A stretch of 64,000 nt of DNA from Marinobacter salarius (lineage in GTDB: Bacteria; Pseudomonadota; Gammaproteobacteria; Pseudomonadales; Oleiphilaceae), in assembly GCA_000831005.1 (NCBI GenBank), contig CP007152.1, positions 3,596,001 to 3,660,000 of the forward strand. Direction: 5' to 3'. Under the pieces are notes generated by a model. The model had not been told where the DNA came from, searched no databases, and worked only from the letters and a program-made list of their open reading frames with translations. Made by a program: the position numbers and the translations under genes. This document shows, in pieces, positions 41,093 through 50,071 of the stretch (the stretch's first letter is position 1; each line of letters starts with the position of its first letter).

Positions 41093-42762
41093 ATGACCGC
41101 TGAGGCCACTACCCGCCGCAACGGCGCCGAGCTGTTTGTTCGTGCCCTGGAAAACGAAGGTGTTCGGTACATCTTCGCGGTACCGGGTGAAGAAAACCTG
41201 GATCTCCTTGAGGCCCTGCGCGAATCCAGCATTGAGCTGGTGCTCAATCGTCACGAGCAGGCAGCCGGCTTTATGGCCGCGACCTACGGGCGCCTGACAG
41301 GCCGTGTGGGCGTTTGCCTGTCGACCCTGGGCCCTGGGGCCACCAACCTGGTAACCGCCGCTGCCTATGCCCAGCTCGGCGGCATGCCAATGATGATGAT
41401 TTCCGGGCAGAAGCCCATTAAATCGTCCAAACAGGGGCTGTTCCAGATCCTGGATGTGGTGGACCTGATGCGGCCACTTACCAAGTACACCCGCCAGATC
41501 AGCAACGCCAACACCATCCCCGCCAAGGTGAGGGAAGCCTTCCGGTTGGCTTCGGAAGAGCGCCCCGGTGCGGTTCATCTCGAATTACCGGAAGACATCG
41601 CCTCCGAGGTGGCAGAGAGCGATACCCATATCTTCCAGCCCAGTGATGCCCGTCGGCCCACTGCCAGTACCAAGAGCCTGGACACTGCCTGCGACATGAT
41701 CAGCAAAGCCAGGTATCCGCTGATCATGATTGGCGCCGGTGCTAATCGCAAACGGGTTTCCCAGGCCCTGATCCACCTGGTGAACGTGACTGGCATTCCC
41801 TTCTTCACCACCCAGATGGGCAAGGGCGTGGTGGATGAGCGCCACCCCCGTTACCTGGGTAATGCGGCGCTCTCGGCCGGCGATTTTGTGCACTGCGCCA
41901 TTGATCACGCTGACCTGGTGATCAACGTCGGGCACGATGTGGTTGAGAAACCGCCGTTTTTCATGCATCCCGGCGGCAAACAGGTTATCCATGTGAACTT
42001 CAGCGCTGCTGACGTAGACCCGGTTTACTTCCCCCAGCACGAGGTGGTGGGCGACATTGCCAACAGCGTGGAGTACCTGGCCGAGAAATGCGGCCAGTGC
42101 TCTTCGCACGACTTCAGCCGGTTTATGGAAGTGAAAGCTTCCGTGGACAGCCATATGGCCGACAAGGCGGACGATGGCCGTTTCCCGGTTATTCCCCAGC
42201 GAATCGTCAACGACGTACGCCAGGTCATGCCCGACGACGGCATCATCGCGCTGGACAATGGCATGTACAAACTCTGGTTTGCCCGCAATTATCCGCCTAC
42301 GACAACAACACTGTGCTGCTCGACAATGCCCTGGCGTCCATGGGCGCCGGCCTGCCCAGTGCCATGATGGCGGCCATGCTCTATCCACACCTCAAGGTGA
42401 TGGCGGTGTGCGGCGACGGTGGCTTCATGATGAATAGCCAGGAGCTGGAAACCGCTGTGCGGCTGAAGCTGAACCTGGTGATACTGATCATCAACGACAA
42501 TGCCTACGGCATGATCAAATGGAAGCAGGCCCAGGAAGGCTTTCAGAACTTCGGGCTGGATTACAACAACCCGGACTTCGTCAAATACGCCGATGCCTAT
42601 GGTGCCACTGGCCATAGAATCACCCGTACCGAAGACCTGCGGCCGACGCTGAAAAACGCACTGGCCTCGGGGGGCGTACACCTGATCGATGTGCCCGTGG
42701 ACTACAGCGAAAACCGCCGTGTGTTTGATGAAGAATTGGTAAATCTGACCTGTAACCTCTAA
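41093..42762 (+). CDS. AlsS-like thiamine-diphosphate enzyme, acetolactate synthase family (frameshift)
   Basis: About 556 residues after repair. The N-terminal Pyr domain shows AVPGEENLDLLEAL and the catalytic Glu region LNRHEQAAGFMAATYGRLTG; the middle domain follows; the PP domain holds the ThDP motif VCGDGGFMMNSQELETAVRL ending in NDNAYGMIKWKQ. It most resembles catabolic acetolactate synthase AlsS (FGLDYNNPDFVKYADAYGA), but neighbours are not a butanediol pathway, so the acyl acceptor may differ. A G is missing near 42295 (CCGGCCTAC). ATG 41093 is preferred because GGGAG is correctly spaced from it. Third gene of the ATP-grasp operon. Confidence 0.85.
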
Positions 42763-42812
42763 GGCCTGTAGTATTATTCGCCCAGTATTGAACATTGATT
42801 GAGGATGGGCGA

Positions 42813-43682
42813 ATGAGTTACTCGTGGTTCAGAGTGGTGGCACTAGCGCTGGCGGCCGTGGTGGTCGCTGGATGCAGCAAGCCGGAAACGCCCCAGGAAG
42901 TGGCCGCTGAATTCTGGCAGGCCCTGTCCGAGAAAGACGCGGATACCGTTGCCGATCTATCGACGCTTGCCGCCCCCTCTGCCTTCGATGGCTACGCCCG
43001 GGACTGGTCTGGCACCGTGCCTGATTTCGGTCGGGTGGTCATCGACGATCGCGAAGCTACGATCGTAACCCGCCTGCCCGCTGAGAACGGCGTCCCCGGC
43101 GAGCGCCGGGAAGTGAATACCTACCTTGTGGAACAGAGTGGCGACTGGCTGGTGGATTACGACCGCACCGGCGAGGCGATCATGAATCCGTCTCCGTTTG
43201 CAGGTTTGATCGGAGAAATGAACCGGCTGGGCGAGCGCTTGACGGCCAGTTTCGGACAGTCCTCCGACGATCTCTCTCGCCAGATGGACGCCATTGCCCA
43301 CGAATTCGAGGCGTATTCCGATCAGGCCCAGCGCCGGGCAGAGCAGGCCATGGAAGAGTACGGCCAAGCCCTGCAGGGGCTGATGGAAGAGTTGGAGGAA
43401 TCCATCGAAGAGGCGTTGGAAGACAACCAGCGGGCGCCTGAGAGAGATCGAAGTGTCTTACAGCGAACCGCGGCGGACCTCAATCGAAGCAGCGACAGGC
43501 TGGATGAGCCGGATTTCGACGCCTTTGCCGACAGTTCTCGTGCGTTAGCTGAGGCGGGAGCGCGTATCTCGCGCCTGAGTGACGATACCTTCAAAAGCTA
43601 CAAGCGCACGTGGGACGCCAAACTGGACGAAATCACTGAGCGTACCCGCATATTTTTTGAAGAGCTTCATGGGCGTGGGTGA
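42813..43682 (+). CDS. Putative lipoprotein with long coiled-coil region
   Basis: A 289-residue protein with a lipoprotein signal (VVALALAAVVVAGCSK, lipobox Cys at about residue 22). An NTF2-like or DUF4878-like domain follows (EVAAEFWQALSEKDADTVAD, EVNTYLVEQSGDWLVDYDRT), then an acidic helical stretch rich in Glu, Gln and Arg (LMEELEESIEEALEDNQRAP) likely to form a coiled coil. Likely periplasmic. It lies 50 bases after the ThDP enzyme and ends before a terminator-like hairpin, so it may close that operon, although its own GAGGATGGGCGA leader leaves room for a separate unit. Function unknown. Confidence 0.75.
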   Translation: MSYSWFRVVALALAAVVVAGCSKPETPQEVAAEFWQALSEKDADTVADLSTLAAPSAFDGYARDWSGTVPDFGRVVIDDREATIVTRLPAENGVPGERREVNTYLVEQSGDWLVDYDRTGEAIMNPSPFAGLIGEMNRLGERLTASFGQSSDDLSRQMDAIAHEFEAYSDQAQRRAEQAMEEYGQALQGLMEELEESIEEALEDNQRAPERDRSVLQRTAADLNRSSDRLDEPDFDAFADSSRALAEAGARISRLSDDTFKSYKRTWDAKLDEITERTRIFFEELHGRG

Positions 43683-43751
43683 TAACCCGGCGTCATAGAA
43701 CTGTCATATTGATCTGGTGTACTGAAGATGTGTTAGTCCCTGAAAGCGACT

Positions 43752-43802
43752 AAAGGAGCTCCTGCTCCACTGCATCTTTGGGCCAACGGACGGCTCCTTT
43801 TT
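43752..43802 (+). terminator. Likely terminator after the lipoprotein gene
   Basis: AAAGGAGC at 43752 pairs with GCTCCTTT at 43793, followed by further T residues. The loop is long (33 bases) and contains a small inner repeat, so the strength is uncertain. It stands between convergent genes and could serve both. Confidence 0.5.
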
Positions 43803-43814
43803 ACGCCTCTAGTA

Positions 43815-44411
43815 TTACCCCGCCAGCCCGGTAACCACAAACCAGCCGGTCACCAGCGTGAGCGACGTTGCTACAATTGCCAACAACCCGTCCCTTGCTA
43901 CGATTGCCAGCCCGAAGGCCGTCAACGCAGCGCCGCCACCATTGGCGCTGAAGGGCACCACCTCCATCGCCGGCATGGCCAGAGCCACCAGCATGCAGAT
44001 AATGGCCATCACATAGAGCCCTGGCCCGTCCGCCAGAAACACCAGGCGCGGCCCTGTCCAACGATCCAGAAAACGAGCCGGTTTTTGCAGCCAGTCCAGT
44101 CCCTTCAAGAGCTTGTCCTGGGGCACGGAACGCTGGGAAATCCAGGACGGCATCCAGATGGTGCGTCTGTGGAACAACAGTTGCCCCAGCGTCAGCAGAA
44201 CCACCAGCCCCAGAATGGTTGGAACGCCGGGAATGTCACCGATCAGCGGCGCCAGGGTGATCAGCCCTGCTACGAGCACCACGGGCCCGAACGAACGTTC
44301 CCCCACGCCATTCAGGATATCGTTCACCGACACTCGCCCGGCCCCGGCCGCCGACTCGCGGATCTGCTCCAGCAGTTGTTGCATGTTGGTAGGGTCGCCA
44401 TTGTTGCGCAT
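43815..44411 (-). CDS. ExoD family membrane protein
   Basis: A 198-residue inner-membrane protein of the exopolysaccharide-synthesis ExoD family, with helices at about residues 40-70, 120-150 and 160-195. Family segments include VNDILNGVGERSFGPVVLVA, PLIGDIPGVPTILGLVVLL and LDWLQKPARFLDRWTGPRL. ExoD affects exopolysaccharide and alkali tolerance in rhizobia; the molecular function is unknown. ATG 44411 with GAGGAAGAG upstream is preferred to a TTG at 44450. Convergent with the lipoprotein gene. Confidence 0.85.
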   Translation of the reverse strand: MRNNGDPTNMQQLLEQIRESAAGAGRVSVNDILNGVGERSFGPVVLVAGLITLAPLIGDIPGVPTILGLVVLLTLGQLLFHRRTIWMPSWISQRSVPQDKLLKGLDWLQKPARFLDRWTGPRLVFLADGPGLYVMAIICMLVALAMPAMEVVPFSANGGGAALTAFGLAIVARDGLLAIVATSLTLVTGWFVVTGLAG

Positions 44412-44592
44412 AGATAGGGCTCTTCCTCGAATCAGGGTAACGTCTGCCAAATCCGGCCTTTAAAACCTACCATTCCCGATAATCGGAAAACAGCGATTGT
44501 GGCCGAACAGAAGCGGAAATAATTGAAGCCTTTGCAGACCAGGACTAATCTCGATCCAGCGATAACAAAAACTTCAAAACCCGGAAATTCCC

Positions 44593-45102
44593 ATGGCAGA
44601 CTTGCTCAACGTTGACTGGATGCTCACCCTCAACCACCTGCTGTTGATGGCCATTGCCTACCTGCTGGCGTTCCCCATCGGTTTCGACCGGGAAGAGCAG
44701 GGGCCCCGGATTGGCCTGAGAACCTTTCCGCTGGTGGCCGTGGTCTCATGTGGCTTCATGCTCGTTGGCCGCGCCGTGATCGACTCCCCGGGCGAACAGG
44801 GCCGCGTACTGCAAGGCATTGTCACCGGCATCGGCTTCATTGGCGGCGGCGCCATCCTCAAGGACGACAGCCGAGTAATCGGCACCGCCACCGCCGCCAG
44901 TATCTGGAACTGTGGCGCGATCGGTGTGGCTGTTGCGTACCACCACCTTGAGATTGCCATAGCCCTGAGCGCCCTGAACTTCTTCACGCTGCGCTACATG
45001 GGAAGGCTGGTGCGGTCGGTGACCGGTGAGCCTGTGGTTGAAGATGGGCAGACAGCCAAGCCTGTGGAAGTTCGGGAGTCTGATAACAAAAAAAGCCCCT
45101 GA
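44593..45102 (+). CDS. MgtC/SapB family membrane protein
   Basis: A 169-residue protein with four or five helices and the MgtC core: LLAFPIGFDREEQGPRIGLR, VSCGFMLVGRAVIDSP, VTGIGFIGGGAILKD and GTATAASIWNCGAIGVAVAY. MgtC proteins modulate F-type ATP synthase and magnesium or virulence responses in some bacteria; here only family membership is supported. A strong hairpin terminator overlaps the stop codon. It is the last backbone gene before the accessory block. Confidence 0.88.
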   Translation: MADLLNVDWMLTLNHLLLMAIAYLLAFPIGFDREEQGPRIGLRTFPLVAVVSCGFMLVGRAVIDSPGEQGRVLQGIVTGIGFIGGGAILKDDSRVIGTATAASIWNCGAIGVAVAYHHLEIAIALSALNFFTLRYMGRLVRSVTGEPVVEDGQTAKPVEVRESDNKKSP

Positions 45103-45115
45103 AATCAGGGGCTTT
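45092..45115 (+). terminator. Rho-independent terminator at the end of the MgtC gene
   Basis: AAAGCCCCTGA pairs with TCAGGGGCTTT around a two-base AA centre, with A residues before and T residues after, so it can work in both directions. The stem starts inside the last codons of the MgtC gene. Confidence 0.9.
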
Positions 45116-45127
45116 CTTGCGGTTGGT

Positions 45128-45153
45128 TGGTGGAGGTAGTGGGATTTGAACCC
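45128..45153 (-). other. tRNA- or tmRNA-like 3' end fragment, candidate attachment site
   Basis: On the minus strand GGGTTCAAATCCCACTACC followed by TCCACCA matches a T-loop (TTCAAAT), the 3' side of a T-stem (CCCAC), a seven-base acceptor strand (TACCTCC), the discriminator A and CCA. The 5' side of the T-stem does not pair fully and no 5' acceptor GGAGGTA or anticodon arm is present in the preceding bases, so it is not a whole tRNA. Such 3' ends are left when an island integrates into a tRNA or tmRNA gene. It marks the boundary to the AT-richer block. Confidence 0.5.
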
Positions 45154-45271
45154 GATGCCGCACCTTCTCAAAGCGCCACGCCAAAACCCAAAACCGTAGA
45201 CACTTTGTTGAAACCTATCGGCAGCGTTTTTGATATGCTTTGACAATCAAGTAACTGTGCAAGGACGCCAA

Positions 45272-45760
45272 ATGCAAGCTAAAGAAATTGTTGTTAAGCC
45301 AGTGCTCCATAACGAATTTCGAGCAATGACGAATGCAATTGCAGCGTTTGCGACCGCAACTCTATTGATGTTCTTGCAAGGCAACTTCGGCGAACTCGAT
45401 AAATATAGCGCCATGGCATTGTTCCTTTTCACAGCAGCGATCCCCCTGTGTGTTGCAGCCTCTTTCATCTCTTTCTTATTTTCTCAAAGAAGCCACATCC
45501 CGGCCTGGGCGAATACCATTCTGGACTTAATCATGGGTGCGGGCTGGGTAGGTGGTATCGTGGGCCTTGGCGCTTTGCTGGTATCGGCAAGTGGTCTTTT
45601 GGCTGCAATTTTCGCAATTTCAGTCTGCGTCGCTTTCTTTAGTTTTGTGTTTATCGCCTATGGGATCGGAAGAAGTGATGCTCAATCCAGCGTTGAGGAA
45701 CTTCCTGAGTCAGACGAGAGCGGGGCTGAACTTAAGCCGGGTAACGATTTGGAGAGTTAG
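45272..45760 (+). CDS. Membrane protein of unknown function
   Basis: A 162-residue protein with four hydrophobic segments (TNAIAAFATATLLMFLQG, ALFLFTAAIPLCVAASFISF, ILDLIMGAGWVGGIVGLGAL, AAIFAISVCVAFFSFVFIAY) and a short acidic cytoplasmic tail. ATG 45272 has AAGGACGCC before it. No family is recognised. Base composition is more AT-rich than the MgtC gene upstream, in keeping with transferred DNA next to the tRNA-like end. Confidence 0.65.
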   Translation: MQAKEIVVKPVLHNEFRAMTNAIAAFATATLLMFLQGNFGELDKYSAMALFLFTAAIPLCVAASFISFLFSQRSHIPAWANTILDLIMGAGWVGGIVGLGALLVSASGLLAAIFAISVCVAFFSFVFIAYGIGRSDAQSSVEELPESDESGAELKPGNDLES

Positions 45761-45802
45761 TCGTATGCGGAATGATCAGGTCAGTGTACGAGGTGATTTC
45801 AG

Positions 45803-46201
45803 GTGTGCTGCCGCTACAACGCAATCGACGTCCCACTGGTCCAGGGTCTTCTCGAAATCCTGGGCACCACCTACGCGTCCAACCCCGACGGTAGCGGCTA
45901 CCGCCCATCACCAAAATGCAGCACCTTCAACACCCGATTGGGTAGCCTGGAACCAGTCCACTCTGGAAAAGGCGGTTTCACTCACATCGGGCCATCATCC
46001 CGGCCAGCGGCTTCCATGAATAGACCGGAGAGAAAGAAAGGGCATAAGCAGAGTGCAACAACATCCACCCTAAGAGCATCCCCCGTGATGCTCAAACCGA
46101 AAGACTTTAATATGTGGCTTGACCCACACCTGACCAACACAGACCTACTCCATCACCTGCTGAAAATCAGCATCAAAAGCCCTTGTTGGTGGGGCCAATA
46201 A
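45803..46201 (+). pseudogene. Degenerate SRAP (YedK/HMCES-like) protein gene
   Basis: Fragments of an SOS-response-associated peptidase are spread over several frames. The N-terminus reads VCCRYNAIDVPLVQGLLEIL, keeping the catalytic Cys2 that cross-links abasic sites. In another frame IIPASGFHE is followed by a TAG where the conserved Trp codon should be, then TGEKERA. The C-terminal part (SPVMLKPKDFNMWLDPHLT) is again recognisable. About half the middle of the protein is missing. Frameshifts, a nonsense codon and internal loss together show real decay rather than the single-base errors seen elsewhere. Confidence 0.75.
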
Positions 46202-46522
46202 AATCACCAGCGAACCTGGGATAAGCGGGGGAGGGTGAAATGATCGAAGCGGGCCAAGCGTAACCGAGAATCACGGTGTAGGCGTTCCCTCACAAGACTT
46301 TAAGACAAGTCCTCTACAAACCATGACCAGTAAACTAGCGGCGAGCTTTTTCTTCAGAATGACCGGAGCTCACCGAGGGCAAGATGCCTGGCAAGAGCGA
46401 CACCTGCATAGTGGTGGTGTGACTTCAGGGAGAGCTCTGTTCTGACCCTTCCTAATTAACTTTTGTGTAATGTTTCCTCATTCCGTACTATCAAGTTTTA
46501 ACTATGACTGCACGGAGGCACA
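46202..46522. other. Intergenic region before the OLD nuclease gene
   Basis: About 320 bases with no convincing gene. The last 80 bases become strongly AT-rich (TTAACTTTTGTGTAATG and following) and probably hold the promoter of the OLD-family gene, which has ACGGAGG as its ribosome-binding site. Nothing else is recognisable. Confidence 0.45.
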
Positions 46523-48424
46523 ATGCAACTTAGTTATCTGCGTATTAAGAATTTTAAGTCTTTCAAAGATGAATGCATCAATGTGGGTTCGCATCACGCT
46601 CTAGTTGGTGCTAATAATTCTGGAAAGTCTGGTGTTTTGAAGGCTCTCGACTTTTTGCTTAATCCATCAAAGAAAAATATCGATGAAGAGTCTTGGTATC
46701 ATTGTCTCACAGATGAGCCGATATGGATTGAAGCAATATTTACAGAACTCTCAGGAAGTGAGTCCGAATCACTGAAAGGATACCTTCGAGACGATGGATC
46801 TTTTCATATCGCTCGATCTGCAACTGCACATGAAGAGCAAATTGATGGGGAGTTCGATTTTGATATTAGTCAGCATTTCCAAAAGAGTTCTCCAAAATTC
46901 CCTTGGCTTAATCCATCCAGTGTAAGCGCCAAGGCTATTAAAGAGTGGGACGAGGCCGGAGTGGCCGATACAGAAATTAACGGCAAGAAGTTTAGAGATT
47001 ACTTGCCAAGTAGAAAGGTCGGTGACTGGAAGCAGGCAATTGAAGAGTTTTGTTCTGATGCCCTTCTTGAAAGTGATTACATTGAATGCTGGCATGAAAA
47101 CCCAGCAGGATATTCAAGTGTTCTTAAGAGTATACTTCCTGCTTATATCTATGTTCCTGCAGTAAGAGATGTAAAAGATGAGGCTAAATATACCGCATCT
47201 TCGCCTTTTGGAAAGCTTTTAAAGAAAATTCTTGAGAATGTTGCTGAAGAGCGGAAAGCTGAAGTTGAGGTGCAGCTTAAATCTGTTGCTGAAAGCTTTA
47301 ATAGAAATGATAATGGAATACGGATTCAGCAAATAGATGATTTGGAATCTTCAATAAATGGAATTTTGTCTGAATATATGCCAGCGGAAATAGAGATAGA
47401 GTTTGAAACTCCATCTTTCGATAAGATTATTCAATCGCCAAGATTGTTTTCACATGATGGTTTTAGAAGCTCGATAGAAAATAAAGGCCACGGTTTGCAG
47501 AGGGCGGTAATATTGTCGATTTTGCGTGCTTTCGCGCAAGATAATAATGATGCTCTTAACAATACCATATTTGGTATTGAAGAGCCTGAGATATATATGC
47601 ATCCTCAAGCTCAAAGAACCCTTCGGAGAGTGTTTAAGCAGCTTTCTGATGGAGGTAGTCAGTTATTTTATTCTACCCATTCTTCTTTGCTTTTAGATAT
47701 TGTTCATTTCGATGAAATTGTAAGGCTTGAAAGAAATGATAGTGATAATGGTGCATACTCTATATGTCGCCAGATTTCCCCAGGTGATTTAATATCGGAT
47801 ATTGAAAATCGTATCCCGAGTATGAAAGGAGTTGTGTCGTCGGAGTCTATTCGTCAGCATTATCATAATGCGTATCATCAGAATAAATCTGAAGGTTTTT
47901 TTGCTCAAAAGGTAATTTTGGTGGAAGGGGCTACAGAGTCTTACTGTCTACCGCTGCTGTTTGAGGCCTCCGAGTATAACCTAGACTATTATAATATCTC
48001 GGTTATAGAGTGTGGTGGAAAGGGGCAGATGGACAGATTGTATCGGGTATTTAATGAGCTAGGAATCGCTTGCTACATAGTATTCGACTTTGATCAGGGT
48101 TCTACCGATTCTGGTAGTAGAAGGACGTCAAAAGGAATTATGGAGTTAGTGGGGTGCTCAGAGGAGTTCAATGATGATTTCTTGGTAATTGATAATCTGT
48201 GCGCATTCAGAATTACTTGGGAGCACTACATGGAATCGAGTATTTCAAGTTATTCTGAGTATAAGGAGAAAGCGCATGAAATTCTTGGAAAAGTAGGAAA
48301 GCCTCTTGAAGCGAGATTTATTACACATCTACATTTGGAAAACGGCGGGGAATTACCTAAGGCGATTAGCGCTATTATTGAGCGTGTAATTAAGTTGCAA
48401 TGGCGTGGTAGCTGTTTGGCATAG
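46523..48424 (+). CDS. OLD-family ATP-dependent nuclease (AAA ATPase plus TOPRIM)
   Basis: A 633-residue protein with an SMC-like ATPase split by an insert: Walker A GANNSGKSG (residue about 30), signature GHGLQRAVILSILRAF, Walker B IFGIEEPEIYMHPQAQ, and the switch His in FYSTHSSLLL. The C-terminal TOPRIM nuclease shows ILVEGATESYCLPLLFEA and the metal-binding CYIVFDFDQG. OLD proteins act in phage defence (P2 Old, GajA of Gabija). No UvrD-like GajB helicase is adjacent, so this is a class 1 stand-alone member or one with an unknown partner. The gene is markedly AT-rich compared with the backbone, and intact, supporting recent acquisition. Confidence 0.9.
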   Translation: MQLSYLRIKNFKSFKDECINVGSHHALVGANNSGKSGVLKALDFLLNPSKKNIDEESWYHCLTDEPIWIEAIFTELSGSESESLKGYLRDDGSFHIARSATAHEEQIDGEFDFDISQHFQKSSPKFPWLNPSSVSAKAIKEWDEAGVADTEINGKKFRDYLPSRKVGDWKQAIEEFCSDALLESDYIECWHENPAGYSSVLKSILPAYIYVPAVRDVKDEAKYTASSPFGKLLKKILENVAEERKAEVEVQLKSVAESFNRNDNGIRIQQIDDLESSINGILSEYMPAEIEIEFETPSFDKIIQSPRLFSHDGFRSSIENKGHGLQRAVILSILRAFAQDNNDALNNTIFGIEEPEIYMHPQAQRTLRRVFKQLSDGGSQLFYSTHSSLLLDIVHFDEIVRLERNDSDNGAYSICRQISPGDLISDIENRIPSMKGVVSSESIRQHYHNAYHQNKSEGFFAQKVILVEGATESYCLPLLFEASEYNLDYYNISVIECGGKGQMDRLYRVFNELGIACYIVFDFDQGSTDSGSRRTSKGIMELVGCSEEFNDDFLVIDNLCAFRITWEHYMESSISSYSEYKEKAHEILGKVGKPLEARFITHLHLENGGELPKAISAIIERVIKLQWRGSCLA

Positions 48425-48586
48425 TACGTACTAAAGCTGAAGTTTGCACATGCTGCTTCAGCTTTATGTTCATTTTCAAATGTCATCGCTTTGATATTGC
48501 CTGAAACCGACACCACACAACACGACGGCCAGCCCATTTGTCTCCTGACCATCTGGGCACAGTTTCAGATCTTGGGAAAAGGTAGA

Positions 48587-49222
48587 CTAACTCTGAGTGT
48601 TCCCTGAGTCTGATATTTCTTTTTCTAAGGCTTTGTTAAATTCCTTCAGTTTTGCAATTATTCTGTCTGAGTTTTTTGCTGCGAGCTGTCCGAACTCCTC
48701 TTTTCCTTCTTCAAACTCCAATTCCTGCCTGAGGCTGGATCTAAGCTCAGTGGTTACTTGGTGTGCCATTTTAAGTTTTTCTACAAGCCATTCAGAGTGT
48801 TGGAGCTCGAGTTTAATCCTGGAAGCTTCCAGGTTCGCTTTTTTCAGTAGGTGCTCTTGAGATTTTCTGTTCCAGAATTCGAAGGAGTGATTCAGTCGAT
48901 TGTACTCGTCGTGGTTTTGCTCAGCTTTCTCGTGCCATGTAGTTATTTCGAGAATTAGTCGCTTAGACTCTGTCCTCGCGACATTCAGGTGTTCTTCTGT
49001 TTCCGCGAGCTCATTACTAAGTTGAATAAAAGGTATGAGCTGTCGTAGTCCTTCGAGATAAGCTTCCCCAAGTTGAGTGGCTAGTTCTCCGGCAACCTTT
49101 GCCGTTTCAATCTCTGATATGAGCTGGACCTGCCCAGCGCTTGCGGTGAAGTTGTTTAGCGATTCTGTTGAAAATTCGCCTTGTCTGAACAGTGTCGGCA
49201 TCTGCCCGAGAAACACCTGCAT
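48587..49222 (-). CDS. Coiled-coil protein of unknown function
   Basis: A 211-residue soluble protein made almost wholly of heptad-like helices rich in Glu, Lys and Leu (LSNELAETEEHLNVARTESK, ASRIKLELQHSEWLVEKLKM). No signal peptide or membrane helix. ATG 49222 is chosen; the frame is open to a TTG at 49279 and the extra residues (TYLKAEKDLVD) could also be coding. It is convergent with the OLD nuclease gene (160 bases apart) and shares its low GC, so it may be island cargo. No family is recognised. Confidence 0.6.
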   Translation of the reverse strand: MQVFLGQMPTLFRQGEFSTESLNNFTASAGQVQLISEIETAKVAGELATQLGEAYLEGLRQLIPFIQLSNELAETEEHLNVARTESKRLILEITTWHEKAEQNHDEYNRLNHSFEFWNRKSQEHLLKKANLEASRIKLELQHSEWLVEKLKMAHQVTTELRSSLRQELEFEEGKEEFGQLAAKNSDRIIAKLKEFNKALEKEISDSGNTQS

Positions 49223-49299
49223 ATCTACTAAGTCTTTTTCAGCTTTTAAGTAGGTTGTGGTATGCGTATTACACAGCAACTGACGTAGAGTGCCACAAA

Positions 49300-49473
49300 G
49301 GTTTTCTGTATTTCTCAGTCGTGTGGCTGGTTGTGCAATGGGTGGTGATCGGGTATTTATTCCGATATCAAAATATTCCGGCCTTTGCGCGGGGCGGCAT
49401 CAAGTTACTGATACTTCTTGGTAATGTGTGGTTTGGGCTTTTCATTTTTTCACTCCAACCGTGTGCCTCATAG
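49300..49473 (+). pseudogene. Possible remnant of a small membrane protein
   Basis: In one frame two hydrophobic helices (FLYFSVVWLVVQWVVIGYLF and GIKLLILLGNVWFGLFIFSL) end at a stop at 49471-49473, but no ATG or ribosome-binding site precedes them and the upstream part overlaps the coiled-coil gene on the other strand. It looks like the 3' end of a truncated membrane protein gene. Weakly supported. Confidence 0.3.
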
Positions 49474-49636
49474 GTCAAGCACATCACCAGAGACTATGGT
49501 TTCGACCCCCAAGCCTCAAATAAAGGCCATCTCACCTTGCTGCCAGTAGCAAATAGCAAGCTGCGATGGTAATTCTCTATACGTGTCGGTGGACGCGCTA
49601 AAGTAAGCCACTACACCCTGACCCTGCATCAAAGGA

Positions 49637-50032
49637 ATGAATCGGATGGCGAGTGAAAGCTGGTTGTTAGTTGGTGGACTGGTCGCCATCGTTGTAGCGG
49701 TTGTCCATTCAGTGCTTGGCGAAGTTCTGATTTTCCAGCGAATGCGTAAAGAGACAATTGTCCCAACGCAGGGGCAGCCGGTCCTGAGAGAGCGTTACGT
49801 TAGAATTTTGTGGGCCACATGGCACATCGTTTCTGTATTTGGTCTGGCCATTGCGGGGGTACTCATTTTCATGTCTCTTTATCCGGTCACCGATGTCCGA
49901 GGCTTGTTTCTCCGAGCGGTGGCAATTTCAATGGGCGTGTCCAGCGCATTGGTACTTTTCGCAACCAAAGGAATGCACCCGGGATGGGTTGGGCTGCTGA
50001 TCGTGTCGATATCAGCGGCAATGGCATTTTGA
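49637..50032 (+). CDS. Small four-helix membrane protein
   Basis: A 131-residue protein with four predicted helices (WLLVGGLVAIVVAVVHSVLG, HIVSVFGLAIAGVLIFMSL, LFLRAVAISMGVSSALVLFA, GWVGLLIVSISAAMAF). The His in the first helix and the HPGW turn give it a resemblance to small integral membrane proteins of unknown function. Starts at ATG 49637 or 49646. Monocistronic between accessory genes. Confidence 0.65.
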   Translation: MNRMASESWLLVGGLVAIVVAVVHSVLGEVLIFQRMRKETIVPTQGQPVLRERYVRILWATWHIVSVFGLAIAGVLIFMSLYPVTDVRGLFLRAVAISMGVSSALVLFATKGMHPGWVGLLIVSISAAMAF

Positions 50033-50071
50033 GAATGCTGCATAAACACAGCAATATTGAGGTCTAGTAAG

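Noticed and set aside
39979..41247. Long minus-strand open frame of about 420 codons opposite the 674-residue protein gene
   Set aside because: It has no recognisable domain, mirrors the codon pattern of the GC-rich plus-strand gene, and crosses two genes; it is an antisense shadow.
45128..45220. A complete tRNA gene at the accessory block boundary
   Set aside because: Only the T-loop and acceptor 3' side are present; no matching 5' acceptor or anticodon arm could be found.
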